Positions 45,874-56,400 of a stretch of DNA of 64,000 nt are shown piece by piece. This stretch comes from Streptomyces sp. F001. Its GTDB lineage: Bacteria; Actinomycetota; Actinomycetes; Streptomycetales; Streptomycetaceae. The stretch lies in contig NZ_QZWF01000001.1 in the NCBI RefSeq assembly GCF_004187715.1, positions 992,001-1,056,000 on the forward strand, written 5' to 3'. The position numbers were made by a program, and so were the translations under genes. Position 1 is the stretch's first letter, and every line of letters starts with the position of its first letter. The notes beneath the pieces were generated by a model, which saw only the letters and a program-made list of their open reading frames with translations, did not search any database and was not told the DNA's origin.

Positions 45874-47416
45874 CACTCGTCTCCTTCCACGGCGGCCTCC
45901 GCCTGTGCTGTGGTCTGCGACCGTCCGCCGGAGGGGTCGGACTCGGCCGCCAGTTCCTCACGGCGGGCCTGGTCCTCGGCCGCGAGCGTCGCCTCGTCGG
46001 CGGCGGGCATGCTGCCGGCCAGCGGGCCGAAGGCGAGGCGCAGATCGACCGCGCTGCCCTCGCCCTTGATCAGAGCCAGCGGGGCGTGGTGGCGGGCGAT
46101 GCCGGCCGGGGCCTGGAGCAGCGGGCGGCGGGCCGGGTCGGCGGGCCACTCGACGCTGCCGGTGGCGGTGCGGGCGGGAATGATCCAGTGGTCGCCGGTG
46201 CGGTAGCTGCCGCCCTTGGCGAAGTAGACCTCGACGCCGTCCTCCAGGGGCAGCCACTCCCCTCGGTGACCGGGACGGCCCCGCCGCGCAGGGCGGTCGT
46301 ACGGCCCTTGCGCCTGGGGCCCTCGTGGTGGTCCCAGCGGCGCAGGAAGGGGTGGAGGTGGGGCAGGCGGCCGACGCCCGGCGCGGGTTCGGCGGAGAGG
46401 CGGACGCGGCGGCCGGGGAGGTCGAGTTCCTCGACACGGAGCAGAGGCAGGGGTTCGAGGCGGGAGGCGTGGGCCGTGTCCGTGAACTCGACGTGGTCGC
46501 CGACGTCGAGGTCCAGTTTCCCGTCGTGGCCGAGGGTGGCCAACTGCACCCAGGTGCCGTCGAGTTCGTCGACCGGGAAGACCACGGAGCCGTTCTCCCG
46601 GGACCACTTGAAGGTGGCGTCCTTCGCCTCGCCGCCGGCGTGCACCTCGACGCGGTACAGCTGGTTCTCGGGGCCGCGGTAGCGGGCGTCGGGCTTGACC
46701 AGGCAGGGGTCCTCGTCGGCGTGGTCGGGGCGTTCGCTGCGGGCGGCCAGCCGGGCCGAGGGGGCGGACCGGCGCTGCGCCCAGTGGGCGAAGGCGGCGC
46801 GGACGACCTCCTTGGACGGGTCGGGCTCCTCGATCTCGAGGGCGGCCAGGGACAGCGGCAGGACCTGCCAGACGACCTTGACGCGGGCGGCGGTGTCGGG
46901 CATCGCCGCGCCGAGCGCGACCTCGCGCAGCGCCGGGTCCTCGGCCGCGGTCACCGAGCGCTCCCAGACGTGCAGGTAGACCACGAACGGCGACTGCGCG
47001 GGCGAGGGCAGCCGGTCGCCCGGCTTCTCCGGGTCCCGGAAGCCGTCGGGCTGGTCCCAGTACGTCCAGTGCCCAAGGGGTTCCGGGGTCTCCTGATCGT
47101 CCTCGTCCAGGACGGGGACGCCGGGCGCCGGGCGGCTCGCGTCGCACAGGATGCCGTCGACGTAGTAGCGGCCGCCGTGGATGTGCAGGGTGTCCAGGTC
47201 GTGCTTGCCGCCCACGTACTCGATACGGAATCCGGCGGCGTCGCGCGGCCCGCCGTGCGGTCCGATCAGGTCGGCGGCGAGGGTGCGGGCCTGGTGGAGC
47301 TGGATCGCGGCCTGCTCGTTGGTGTCGGCGTCGAGCTGGACGCGGCCCTGCTGGGCGACGACCGCGGAGTAGTGCCGTTCCGGGCGGAACGTGAAGCGGG
47401 AGAGGTCAGCGTGCAT
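45873..47416 (-). pseudogene. DUF6519 CIS protein, frameshifted
   Basis: Member of the DUF6519 family found in phage-tail-like clusters. It begins MHADLSRFTFRPERHYSAVV, then QQGRVQLDADTNEQAAI. The first 385 codons are in frame. Near 46259 a G4 run (should be G5) shifts the frame; continuing after it gives EGEWLPLEDGVEVYFAKGGS and a tail ending AEAAVEGDE at 45873. With one G restored the product is about 514 residues. Start ATG 47416 follows a G-rich site within the palindrome GGGGGACCCCC. It is probably a baseplate-peripheral or fibre-related component. Sequencing error is the likely cause of the break. Confidence 0.82.
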
Positions 47417-47470
47417 GAAGGGGGTCCCCCTGGTTCAGGAAGGTGCGTGTCAAGTCGGTGGCGGTGCGGC

Positions 47471-49627
47471 TCACGTCACGAAGAAGATCCCGGCGTCCGT
47501 GCCGGCGGGCGTGTACTCCGCGAGGCGGGCGCGCAGGCCGTCCTCGCGCTGCGGCCGGTACAGGTCGTGGAAGGCGCCCATCTCGGCGCCGTCGTCGGCG
47601 CCGCGCCGGAGCTCCTTGTCGCAGCGGTCGGCCAACTGCCCGTACCAGGGCGTCCCATAGCGCTGGGAGACGAACAACGGCCGTACGTGAGGGGCCAGGT
47701 CCGGTTGGCAGCGGTACCTGCGCGGCGTACGCGACCCGCTGGGGACGTACGAGAAACGCAGACAGCCGATACCGCGGCGGGCCACGTGCAGGCGTCCGGT
47801 GAAGACCGAGTTCTCGGCGATGCGGACGGCGTGCGTGTGGATCTCGCCGATGACGGTCGTGCGGTGCAGATGGAGCACCGCATGGGCGTGCCGGCAGTCC
47901 GGGGCGGACAGGGCCTCGCGGTCGTCGGCGGTGGCGTCGAGGATGCTGTCGCGCAGATGGATGTCGAGGGGCTCCTCGGTGACCTCGTCGCCGATGACCT
48001 CGATGGTACCGAGGATGCTGTGCTCGACCTGGAGGCAGGCGGTGGTGCGCTCCAGGACGATGCTGGGCTCCTCGGGCGAGTGCGGGTCGCACTCGGGTTC
48101 CAGGGACCAGCCGGGGACCAGGGTGCTGTGCCGGACCACGACGGCGCCCATGGGGCCGGTGACGTTGATGCCGCGGCCGGTGACGAGGAGTCCGTCGAGG
48201 GTGAGGCGGGGGCGTTCGTGCGGGGCGCAGTCGTCGGACACCGCGCGGATGTTGAGGGCGTCGGGGCGGTTGCTGTACCAATCGAGCAGGCGGATGACCG
48301 GGCGGGTGCCCTCGGCGGCGCGCAGCTCAAGCCGGTCGCCGGGGTCGAGGTCGAAGTCCAGCTGTTCCTGGTAGGCGCCGCTGTGGGTGATCTCGATGAT
48401 GCCCTCGGGGCCGGTGCGGTCCGCCCGGCGGTCGTGCTGCCAGGCCCGGTAGGCGTCCATGATCTGCCGGTACGGCTGCCCGGGCCCGACCCGGTAGAAG
48501 GTCGCGTCGGGGCGGGGCACGCGGTCGTCCCGGGTGTACTCGCCGCCGCCCAGGTCGGCGCCGGACGCGTAGTGGTAGTCCACCCAGACGCCCTGGCGGG
48601 GCGCGGAACGGGAGCCGAAGGCGATGCGGCCCAGCTCGGGGTCGACGGCGACCTGGCCGCGCCTCGGCCGGTAGCGCCAGTCGGACAGGTCGGCGACGAC
48701 GATGTCCGAGGGCGGCACCGGTGTGTCCTCGCCGTCGCGCCGGATGACGAAGCTCTTGCCGGGGCCGTAGTGGTCCAGCAGCCGGTCGTGGAGCTGTCGG
48801 CGGCGGATGAACGCCGGGACGTTGTCGACGGTGGCGATGTGTGTGGGCGACGGCTCCGGGAAGGGCTTGGTGACCAGCGGGGTGTCGTTGCCGAGGATCG
48901 AGAAGGTGTAGAGGTTGCGGGCGCGGTCGATGCAGTAGGCCGGGGCGGACGTGAGCGAGTACGCCTTGAGACGCCAGACGAAGAGGGCGACTCCCGCGGG
49001 GGTCCAACCGCCCTGCCGGTGATGGGAGTTCGCCCGTCGCACGTCGACCGTACGGGCCGTCGGGGAGAACGGTGCCGGAAGGTCGAGCGCGGCACCGTCG
49101 CGGAGGTCGGCGAGACGGCCGCGCTCGATGCGGTGACCCGCGCCGAGCTTCACGGGCTGGTGGTGGGCCACGAGCCGGGACAGCTCCACTGCCCGCGCGG
49201 GCCAGCCGGCGACCTGCTCGGACAGCTCCTCCAGCAGGTGCAGCGTGCCTTTGCGGCGGCGGCTCGCGACGGTCGCCGCCACGTCGCGGCGCGGGGCGAC
49301 GGCCTCGGCGAGCGCGGGGCGGCCCCCGTCGTGCAGGCCGGTGGTGAGGACTCGTTCGTAGCCCGGCAGGGTGTGGTAGCCGACGAGGTCGCCCAGGTAC
49401 GGCAGCACCCAGGGCGCCGCCGTCTCCACGAACAGGTCCTCATAGCCCTGCTCGACGCCGTCCCGGACGCGGTCCAGCTGCTCGGCCATGACGGCGAGCA
49501 GGGCACGCAGGGGCCCGCCCTCCTCGGCGTCGCGCAGCAGATGCCAGCGGGGCAGCAGCGCGGCGAGCGCGTCGGGATCCCTGGATGCCGCCGCTGTCGT
49601 GCTCTCGAACTCGACGTCCGGGGACAT
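47471..49627 (-). CDS. Phage tail protein I-like with beta-helix-like C-terminus
   Basis: 718 residues. The N-terminal about 160 residues resemble gpI baseplate proteins (ALLPRWHLLRDAEEGGPLRA ... LPYLGDLVGYHTLPGY). The middle is a unique domain with FVWRLKAYSLTSAPAYCIDR. The last 250 residues repeat short beta-strand rungs (LTLDGLLVTGRGINVTGPMG, VEHSILGTIEVIGDE, HLRDSILDA, HRTTVIGEIHTHAVRI) typical of a right-handed parallel beta helix, as in tailspikes. ATG at 49627 was preferred over GTG 49630 from the GGAGG spacing; both overlap the upstream stop. It may recognise a target surface. Confidence 0.8.
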   Translation of the reverse strand: MSPDVEFESTTAAASRDPDALAALLPRWHLLRDAEEGGPLRALLAVMAEQLDRVRDGVEQGYEDLFVETAAPWVLPYLGDLVGYHTLPGYERVLTTGLHDGGRPALAEAVAPRRDVAATVASRRRKGTLHLLEELSEQVAGWPARAVELSRLVAHHQPVKLGAGHRIERGRLADLRDGAALDLPAPFSPTARTVDVRRANSHHRQGGWTPAGVALFVWRLKAYSLTSAPAYCIDRARNLYTFSILGNDTPLVTKPFPEPSPTHIATVDNVPAFIRRRQLHDRLLDHYGPGKSFVIRRDGEDTPVPPSDIVVADLSDWRYRPRRGQVAVDPELGRIAFGSRSAPRQGVWVDYHYASGADLGGGEYTRDDRVPRPDATFYRVGPGQPYRQIMDAYRAWQHDRRADRTGPEGIIEITHSGAYQEQLDFDLDPGDRLELRAAEGTRPVIRLLDWYSNRPDALNIRAVSDDCAPHERPRLTLDGLLVTGRGINVTGPMGAVVVRHSTLVPGWSLEPECDPHSPEEPSIVLERTTACLQVEHSILGTIEVIGDEVTEEPLDIHLRDSILDATADDREALSAPDCRHAHAVLHLHRTTVIGEIHTHAVRIAENSVFTGRLHVARRGIGCLRFSYVPSGSRTPRRYRCQPDLAPHVRPLFVSQRYGTPWYGQLADRCDKELRRGADDGAEMGAFHDLYRPQREDGLRARLAEYTPAGTDAGIFFVT

Positions 49628-52600
49628 CACTTGACCTCCGTCAGAATCAGGGTGTCCGCGGCGCGCGGCGACAGCAGGGCGAGCTGGGCCGGGCGGATGC
49701 CGCGGAAGACGTACACCGACCGGCCCCTGGGCAGGCGCCGGGTGTCGGTGATGTCGGGGTTGAGGCGCAGGAGTTCGGCGAGCGGGATGCCGTGCCGGGC
49801 GCAGATCGCGGAGAGGGTCTCGCCGTCGGCGGCGCTCACGGTGTGGGTCCGCTCGTCGTAGGTCGCCGGGTGGGCCGGCACGTGGGGTTTGGGTGTGCCG
49901 GGGTGGGCGAGCAGCTCGGTGAGCTGTTCGGGGGTGGCGGACGCGGGGACGCCGGTGAAGACATCGACGTCCACGTAGTCGACTCCGGGCACGGAGTGCG
50001 CGGCGGCGAGGACCTCCGACAGCCGGGCCGGCTGTCCCAGTTCCCGCCCCTCGAAGCCGAGCCGGCGCAGCAGGGCCTGGCGCAGGCGCGGTGCGACGGT
50101 CTGCCAGGCGTGGTCGGGGGCGACCTTGACGCGGGCGGCGATGAGCAGCAGCACCAGTTCACGGACGTCCACGCGGACGGGGAGGTTCGGGTCGCCGTAC
50201 TCGGTGAGGGCGCTCCGCAGGGCGCGGAGCGTGTTCCCCTCGCCGGTGGAGTCGGCGATCGGCACGTCGTCCGTGCCGGCGACCGTGACGTGCAGGACGC
50301 GCCGCCGGCCGTCGAAGAGTTCGCGTGCGGCGGCCCGGCCGATGCCGGCGCGGGAGCGGGCGAAGTCCTCGTAGTCGCCGGCCGAGACGAGCCGGTCCAG
50401 GGCGGAGACGGCAAGGGGGATGGTACGGCGGGTCAGGCCCGGTCCGTCCCCGTCCGAACCGCCGGTCGCCGGGCGCGGGTTGGTGACCGCGGTGACGCCC
50501 AGCGGTCGGGTGAGGGGCTGGGTGATGCGGTCGGCGGCGACGTTGGCCGCGCGACCGGTGCCGAAGCGGTAGCGGGCGCGGACGTTCTCGTGACCGGTGG
50601 GCAGCCGGGCGCCGTTGATGCCGTCGCCGAAGGTCACCGTCGTACGGCCGTCGGCGGTGCTGCCGGTGATGTAGACCCGCTCGCGCGGGCCGCGTCCGGC
50701 GAGGCTGTCGACCTCGTGCCAGAGCACGCCGTCGATGCGGATCTCCAGGACCGGTGTGGCGCCATGGGGGTCCCCCCGGTCGAGCGAAGTCGAGACTGGG
50801 GGAGGGTTGTCGTCGGCTAGCCAGGTGAGGGGGGTCTGCCAGAGGGCGAAGATCTGGTTGACGCGGTCGGAGTCGCCGCTGCCGATGGCCTCCTCGCGGC
50901 TCTCGCCGTGGGTGGCCTCGACGACGTTGCCGAGGATCCGGACGGTGTCGCGGCGGTAGCGGTGGGCGAGGTCGGCGGTCAGGGTCAGCCGGGTGTGGAC
51001 GTGGTCGCCGGGCAGTTGCGGGTCGACGGCCGGGTCGGCGGCGGCGACGGTCACGACCTCGGTGGCGGTGACGCCGGCCACCCCGGGGATGTCGCTGCGC
51101 TCGCCGGTGACGACGAGGGTGCGGCCGGGGCGCAGTCCGTCGTACAGCTCGGCGAGTTCGATCTCGTTGCCGTGCACGTCCTCGCCGAGCGGTTCGTCGG
51201 CCAGGCGCAGCGGTTCGCCCGCCGCGTGCACGGTGGTGTCGCGGATGTGCGAGAGGAGGACGTCGAACTCGTCCAGCCAGGGGTCGGCGAGGATGAGTTC
51301 GGTGCCGCGGCCGGTGATGCCGTAGTTGGTGTACGCGGCGGTGCGGGCCGCGACGACCTGGGTGGTGACGAAGGCGAGCTTCGCGTCGCCGGGTATGCCG
51401 CCCTGGGCTCCCTTGGCGGGGCGCCGGATCGCCACCCAGCTGCCGACGGTGATGCCGTGGTGGACGGTGTCGAGCTGGAGCACACGGCGGTCGACAGGCT
51501 GCGGTTTGCTTGCGATGACCACCTCGACGTTGGGCTCGGCACTGCCCACCGTGTACCGGATGCTCACCTCGTACTCGCCGTGCGTGAACTGCTCGGCGCT
51601 GCCCGGTCGCAGGGCGATCTGCTCGGAGGTTCCGTTGTGCACGCCGACGTGGACCAGGCCGTCCGCGTCGGGCCGGGACACGAACAGGGTGCGCTCGGGC
51701 AGACCGGAGTGCAGACGGGCGGTGACGCCGGGGTCCTGGGAGTCGGTGGGGCGCCGGTTCAGCCAGCTCAGGTCGCGGTCCTGGCCGGAGCGCACGGACA
51801 GGTCCACCTGGCCGGTGCCCAGCGGGAAGGTGATGAACTGCGGGACGGGCAGGTTCTCGGCACGCTGGTCGGAGCTGCTGCCCTCGACGTACTGGAACTC
51901 CGCCCGGACCGGGACCTTGCCGCCGGTGTCGTACACGACGCGCAGGGTGACCAGCGCCGCGCCGGTGAGCGGCCAGTCCGCAGTGCGGATGACCCGGCCG
52001 CGGTTGTCCTGCACCGGCTTGAGCGGGGCGGTGGCGCCGAAGGGGGCGGCGGTGACGCGCATCGCCAGCAGCTCGCGCAGGAGCTGCGGCGTGCCGGGGG
52101 CGGCGGCTGTGCGCCAGGCCGGGTAGAGGATGCCGAGACCAGGGTTCAGGGCGGAGAGCAGGCGCGCTGTGTCGCTGCCCGGGCGCTGGGGGTTGGTGTC
52201 GCCCTGGGGGCGGGGTTGAGGCGCGCAGGGCTGGGAGTACAGCGCTCAGGGCTTTGAGAGCGGCGGTGCGCGAGTCGCCCTCAAGGGGCGCGGGCCGTGT
52301 CGATATGCGGCTCCGCCGCGCGGGCGCGACCAGCCACGACGGCGCCACAGACAACCGACCACCTGGCTCGGCCGTTTGCGACGGCGCCAACTCCAAGGCC
52401 CGCTCGGCCAGTTCCGCCAGCACCGCCTCCAACTGCTCGAACCAACTGGCAACGTCGTCGTACGGCTCGGCCAGCACCTGTGCCTCGCCGAGTCGCGCGA
52501 CGGGCTCCGCGAGGCGGGCCGCGAGCCGCTCCGGGGTCCTGAGGGCGTCCAGGTCGGCTCGCAGCGGGGCGAGCACCTGGTCCTCGAAGTCCTCGATCAC
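49627..52600 (-). pseudogene. Large baseplate assembly protein with C-terminal LysM, frameshifted
   Basis: Baseplate J-like protein of about 990 residues when repaired. The N-terminal 125 codons (MIEDFEDQVLAPLRADLDAL...) run to a G5 run at 52206-52210, where one extra base shifts the frame. Reading then continues DTNPQRPGSDTARLL, LNPGLGILYPAWRTAAAPGT and onwards. Later parts contain J-type strands (RVYITGSTADGRTTVTFGDG, NVRARYRFGTGRAANVAADR). The C-terminus has a LysM-like fold (HTVSAADGETLSAICARHGI). A 42-bp interspersed repeat lies in frame at 50764-50805. ATG 52600 overlaps the upstream stop as ATGA. An error in the homopolymer is likely. Confidence 0.82.
50764..50805 (+). repeat. Interspersed repeat, copy B, inside a CDS
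   Basis: ATGGGGGTCCCCCCGGTCGA then GCGAAGTCGAGACTGGGGGA then GG. 42 bp, so it adds 14 codons without breaking the frame (residues PPPVSTSLDRGDPH region). It aligns with copy A at 35359-35402. Confidence 0.75.
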
Positions 52601-53478
52601 CGGCTGACCGGTCGCGGGTTGGGCACTTCGGGGGTGGGCGGCTCGTCGCCGGGCTCGCCCGGGGTGGCGGGCTCCGCGGTCCAGCGGCGCACCTCGTCGA
52701 CGATCTCCTTCAGCGTCGGCGGGGCCGACCTGGGCAGGGAGATCGCCGTGATGCCGTCCTCCCGGTCGACGCGGGCCGCGGCGACGGGCAGCAACGTCCG
52801 TTCGCCGCCCGCCTGTTCACCGAAGACGAAGAGGAGCTGGTCCCCGGTCTGCAGGGAGTTGGCCGTGCCCTCGACGAACAGCTCCGAGCGGCGCTGAAGG
52901 TCCTCGGGGGTGACCAGCAAGGGGCGCCGGCGCCGTACCTTCAGCTCGTTGAAGTCCCAGCGGGCCGTCAGGTCGTGGCTGGTCTCGAAGGTCAGGGACT
53001 CCTCGTCGGCGGAGGCGGGCACGCTGTGGCTGCGCGCCCCGCGCGGGATCAGCACCGGCAGGGTCTCGGCGCGCGGGTCGCGTTCGAGGATGTACGCGAG
53101 ATGGGTGGCGGCGGCCACTCCGGGGCGGGGCCGGTGGCCGACGAGCCGGCCGAGCAGCACCAGGGAGCGGTGTTCGTCGGCGGTGCGGAGGTAGGCCTCG
53201 TCGGCGATGCGCTCGGAGTGGAAGGTGAGCAGGTCGCCGAGGACGGCGGTGGCGTCGAGCAGGCCGATCGCCGGGTCGTCCGGGGTGCGGACGGTGAGGC
53301 CGTCGAGGGCCGGGTACGCGGGCGAGGCGAGCCGGTCGAGCAGGGCGGTCAGGAAGGAGCCGTACGCGCCGACGCGGTAGTCGAGGGCGGTGCGGCCGGG
53401 CGGGTTGTGCAGGGGGGCGGGTGCCAGACGTTCGTCATGGCCCCCACACGCCCCACCACAGGTGCAGTGCTCGCTCAT
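52597..53478 (-). CDS. Baseplate-associated CIS protein
   Basis: 293 residues. It begins MSEHCTCGGACGGHDERLAP, a Cys/His cluster that may bind metal. The core (TALDYRVGAYGSFLTALLDR, DPAIGLLDATAVLGDLLTFH, RIADEAYLRTADEHRSLVLL) matches the N-terminal domain of putative baseplate assembly proteins, as also seen in the J-like protein upstream. The C-terminus is a Pro-rich tail. Its ATG overlaps the upstream stop (ATGA) and its stop overlaps the next start likewise. It may be a split half of a J-like wedge protein. Confidence 0.8.
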   Translation of the reverse strand: MSEHCTCGGACGGHDERLAPAPLHNPPGRTALDYRVGAYGSFLTALLDRLASPAYPALDGLTVRTPDDPAIGLLDATAVLGDLLTFHSERIADEAYLRTADEHRSLVLLGRLVGHRPRPGVAAATHLAYILERDPRAETLPVLIPRGARSHSVPASADEESLTFETSHDLTARWDFNELKVRRRRPLLVTPEDLQRRSELFVEGTANSLQTGDQLLFVFGEQAGGERTLLPVAAARVDREDGITAISLPRSAPPTLKEIVDEVRRWTAEPATPGEPGDEPPTPEVPNPRPVSR

Positions 53479-56400
53479 CGGGCACCTCCCAGGGAAATCG
53501 CCAGCCGGCCGTTCTCCGGCCGGTCGGGGTCGTTGTCGCAGGTGGCGATCTCCAGCGGGCCGAGCCGCAGCACGCCGTCCTCCCTCTCTCCTCGGTCCTG
53601 CTCGAACAGCCGGCGCAGCCGGGTGACGTGCACGCTCTCGACGCCCGGGACGGCCGCGGCGACGGCGACCAGCCGGCTCAGCCGGACCGGTTCGCCGAAG
53701 GTCAGCGCGTCCGGGTGGAAGAAGCCGCGAGGGCCGGCGCCGAGCACCCGGTACAGCTCGGCCAGGATCTGCCCGTGCTGGTGTCCGGGCGCGGCGCACA
53801 CGGTGAGCGCGATGTCGAGCGGCACCAGCCGGGCGGGGCCGACGACGAGGTCGTGGCCGATGCGCCGGTACGTCTCCAGGGACTGGGCCACGGCAGCGAG
53901 CAGCTCGTCCGACGGGGTGCCGTCGCCGAACGCGTCGACGGCGATGTGCGCCTCCTGGACGCTGCCGGTCCAGCGCAGCTCGGCGGCCGCGCGCTGCACT
54001 CCGGGCAGGGCGGAGGCGAGGGCCGCGTAGTCCTCGGCGGTCACCGCGCGCAGGCGGGTGCGGCGCAGGTCGAGCGGGGCCAGCTGGCGTACCTGTTCGA
54101 CGGGTTCGGGTTCGGTGCCGCCGGTGGCGGGCAGCGGGTTGCGGACCACGGCGGCGGGCGGTGCCGCGCAGTCGTCCGCGACGACGAGGTGGTTGATGGC
54201 CTCCGCGCCGACGTTGCCCGCGCTGCCGCCGCCGAGGCGGTAGTGGATCCGCAGGCGGGCGCCCGGGGTGGGGCGGGCGCCGTGCCGGCCGTCGCCGAAG
54301 CGGAGGGCCAGCCGGCCGTCGTCCTCGAGTTCGCCGACGAAGTGACGGTCACGGGGGGCACTGTCGAGCAGGTCGCGGCGGGGCTCCCAGACCTCGTCCC
54401 CGTCCTGGAGGCGTACGGCGGGCAGGGCCCGGCGCGGGTCCTGGGTGAGGGCGCCGGTCGCGGAGCCCCGCAGCACCGGCTCGTCGGGGTGCAGTCCGGC
54501 CGCGTACGCCGGTCCCCAGCTGTGCGCGATCTCCCACGCGATGTGCCCGTCGAGGACCGTGCCCGCGCGGGCGCGGGCGGTGAGAACCTCGGTGCGGCGG
54601 AGCTTGGCGTCGAGCAACTGGTCGCTGCGGTGCAGGAGTTCGCGCAGCGCACGGACGGGGTGGAGGCGCAGTTCGAGGCGCTCCAGGATCTTCAGGCCGT
54701 AGATGACGGCGAGTTCGGAGATCTCCTCGTCGCCGAGCCCGTCGCGGTCGCGGGCGCTGCGCCACAGCTCGACGAGCCGCTGTCGGACCCGCGCCGGGAT
54801 GGCGGCGATCCGCTCGGCCTGGCCCGCGGCCACGGACCGGGAGTCGGGGAACGGCACGGCCTGGGCGACGGGGGCGCGGCCGAGGACCGGGCGGAAGCGG
54901 GGCCGGACACCGGGGTAGACGGACTGTGCGAGCAGCGTCCGCAGGGCGGTGGCCTGGGCGTACGCCGTGCCCGGCACCACGCGCTCGTGGCGCTGTCCGG
55001 CGCGTTCCAGGCCGAGCCCGGCCCGGGTGGTGGCGGCCAGGCCCACGACGTCGAAGAGTTCGCGCACGTCGTCGGGGGTGAGGGCGTCACCCGACTCCGC
55101 TCGGTCCGTGAGGAAGTTGATGAGCCGCGCGGGCGCGTTGCCCTCCGTCCGGTCGGCGCAGGCGAAGGCGGGCGAAGCGAGATGGGGGTACCCCCGGCCG
55201 GAGGCTGGGGGAAGGTCGCAGGGTGTGACGACGGCGGGCTCGGGCGGCACGGTGACCGTCTCCGGGGCGGGCAGGGAGCGGCCGTGGTCGACGAGGACGA
55301 CGTTGCCGCGGGCCAGGGTCACGTCGTCGATCGGGAGGCAGTCACGGCCGCCGTGCGTGCTCAGGCAGAACGGGAAGCGCAGGGCGTCCTGAGCCGCCCA
55401 GGTGACCTCCAGGACGGGCTGGTCCTCGATGCGGTCGACGGCCGGGAGCACGGAGGTCAGACGGACGGCCTGCCGGTGGCTCGGGTCCGCGTCGCCGGGG
55501 GTGCCGGTGCGCGGGCCCTTCACCTCCTCCAGGACGAGCAGATCGCCGGGCTTCAGGTCGAGCCGGCGTTCGCGGCAGGTCTCCGGGTCCACCCACTCGT
55601 CACGCAGGGTGGCCGAGGTGGCGCCCTTCGGCAGGGCGCACGCCTCGCCGCCCCACGTCCACAGCCGGATCGCGTTGTGCGCGACGCGCAGCTCCAACCG
55701 GTCGGCGGCGACGACCGGTTCGAAGACCTCCACCGAACCGCGCTCGTCGAGGTCGGCCAGGTCGCCGTCCCCGATGACCGTGCCGGGTTCGGGCCGGTCG
55801 TGCGGGTCGAGGGCGCGGACGTCGACGGAGGCGAAACGGTACGTGCCGGGAGCGAGCGTGTGGTCCCCGGCGGTTTCGACGGTGACGTACGCCCGGGCGG
55901 TGCAGCCGTCGTGCATCGCGTAGTCGATGAGCCGCACATGACGGCGTACGGAGACCCGGCGGCGCGCGGTGTCGAGGTAGGCCTCCGTGGCCACCGCGTC
56001 CTGCTGGTAGCTGATCTGGTCGCCCGTGTACGCCAGCAGCTCGACCAGGGTCGTGCCGAGGTCGGCGGGGTTGCGTTCGGCCCAGTCGGGAGTGGTGAGC
56101 GCGAGGCGGTCGAGGAGCAGCTTGCGGATGGTGTCGTAGTCGCGCGCCGTGTAGTCGATGACGGGCGCAGCCGGAAAGGCCGGCTCCTCGGAGTGGTCGT
56201 CCTTGCAGTCGAAGGGAGTCGGACAGTCGGGCCGGAAGGAGAAGGACGCGCTGTGGTAGCGCTGGTCGAAGCCGCGGAAGGGCTCGGTGCCGGGACGGCC
56301 GTACGGGTCGGTCTCCACCAGACAGAGGCGGTAGCGGGAGGTGTCGCCGGCCCGGTCGAGGGTGACGTAGAGCCGGTCGTCGAGCTCGGGGTCGTCCTCG

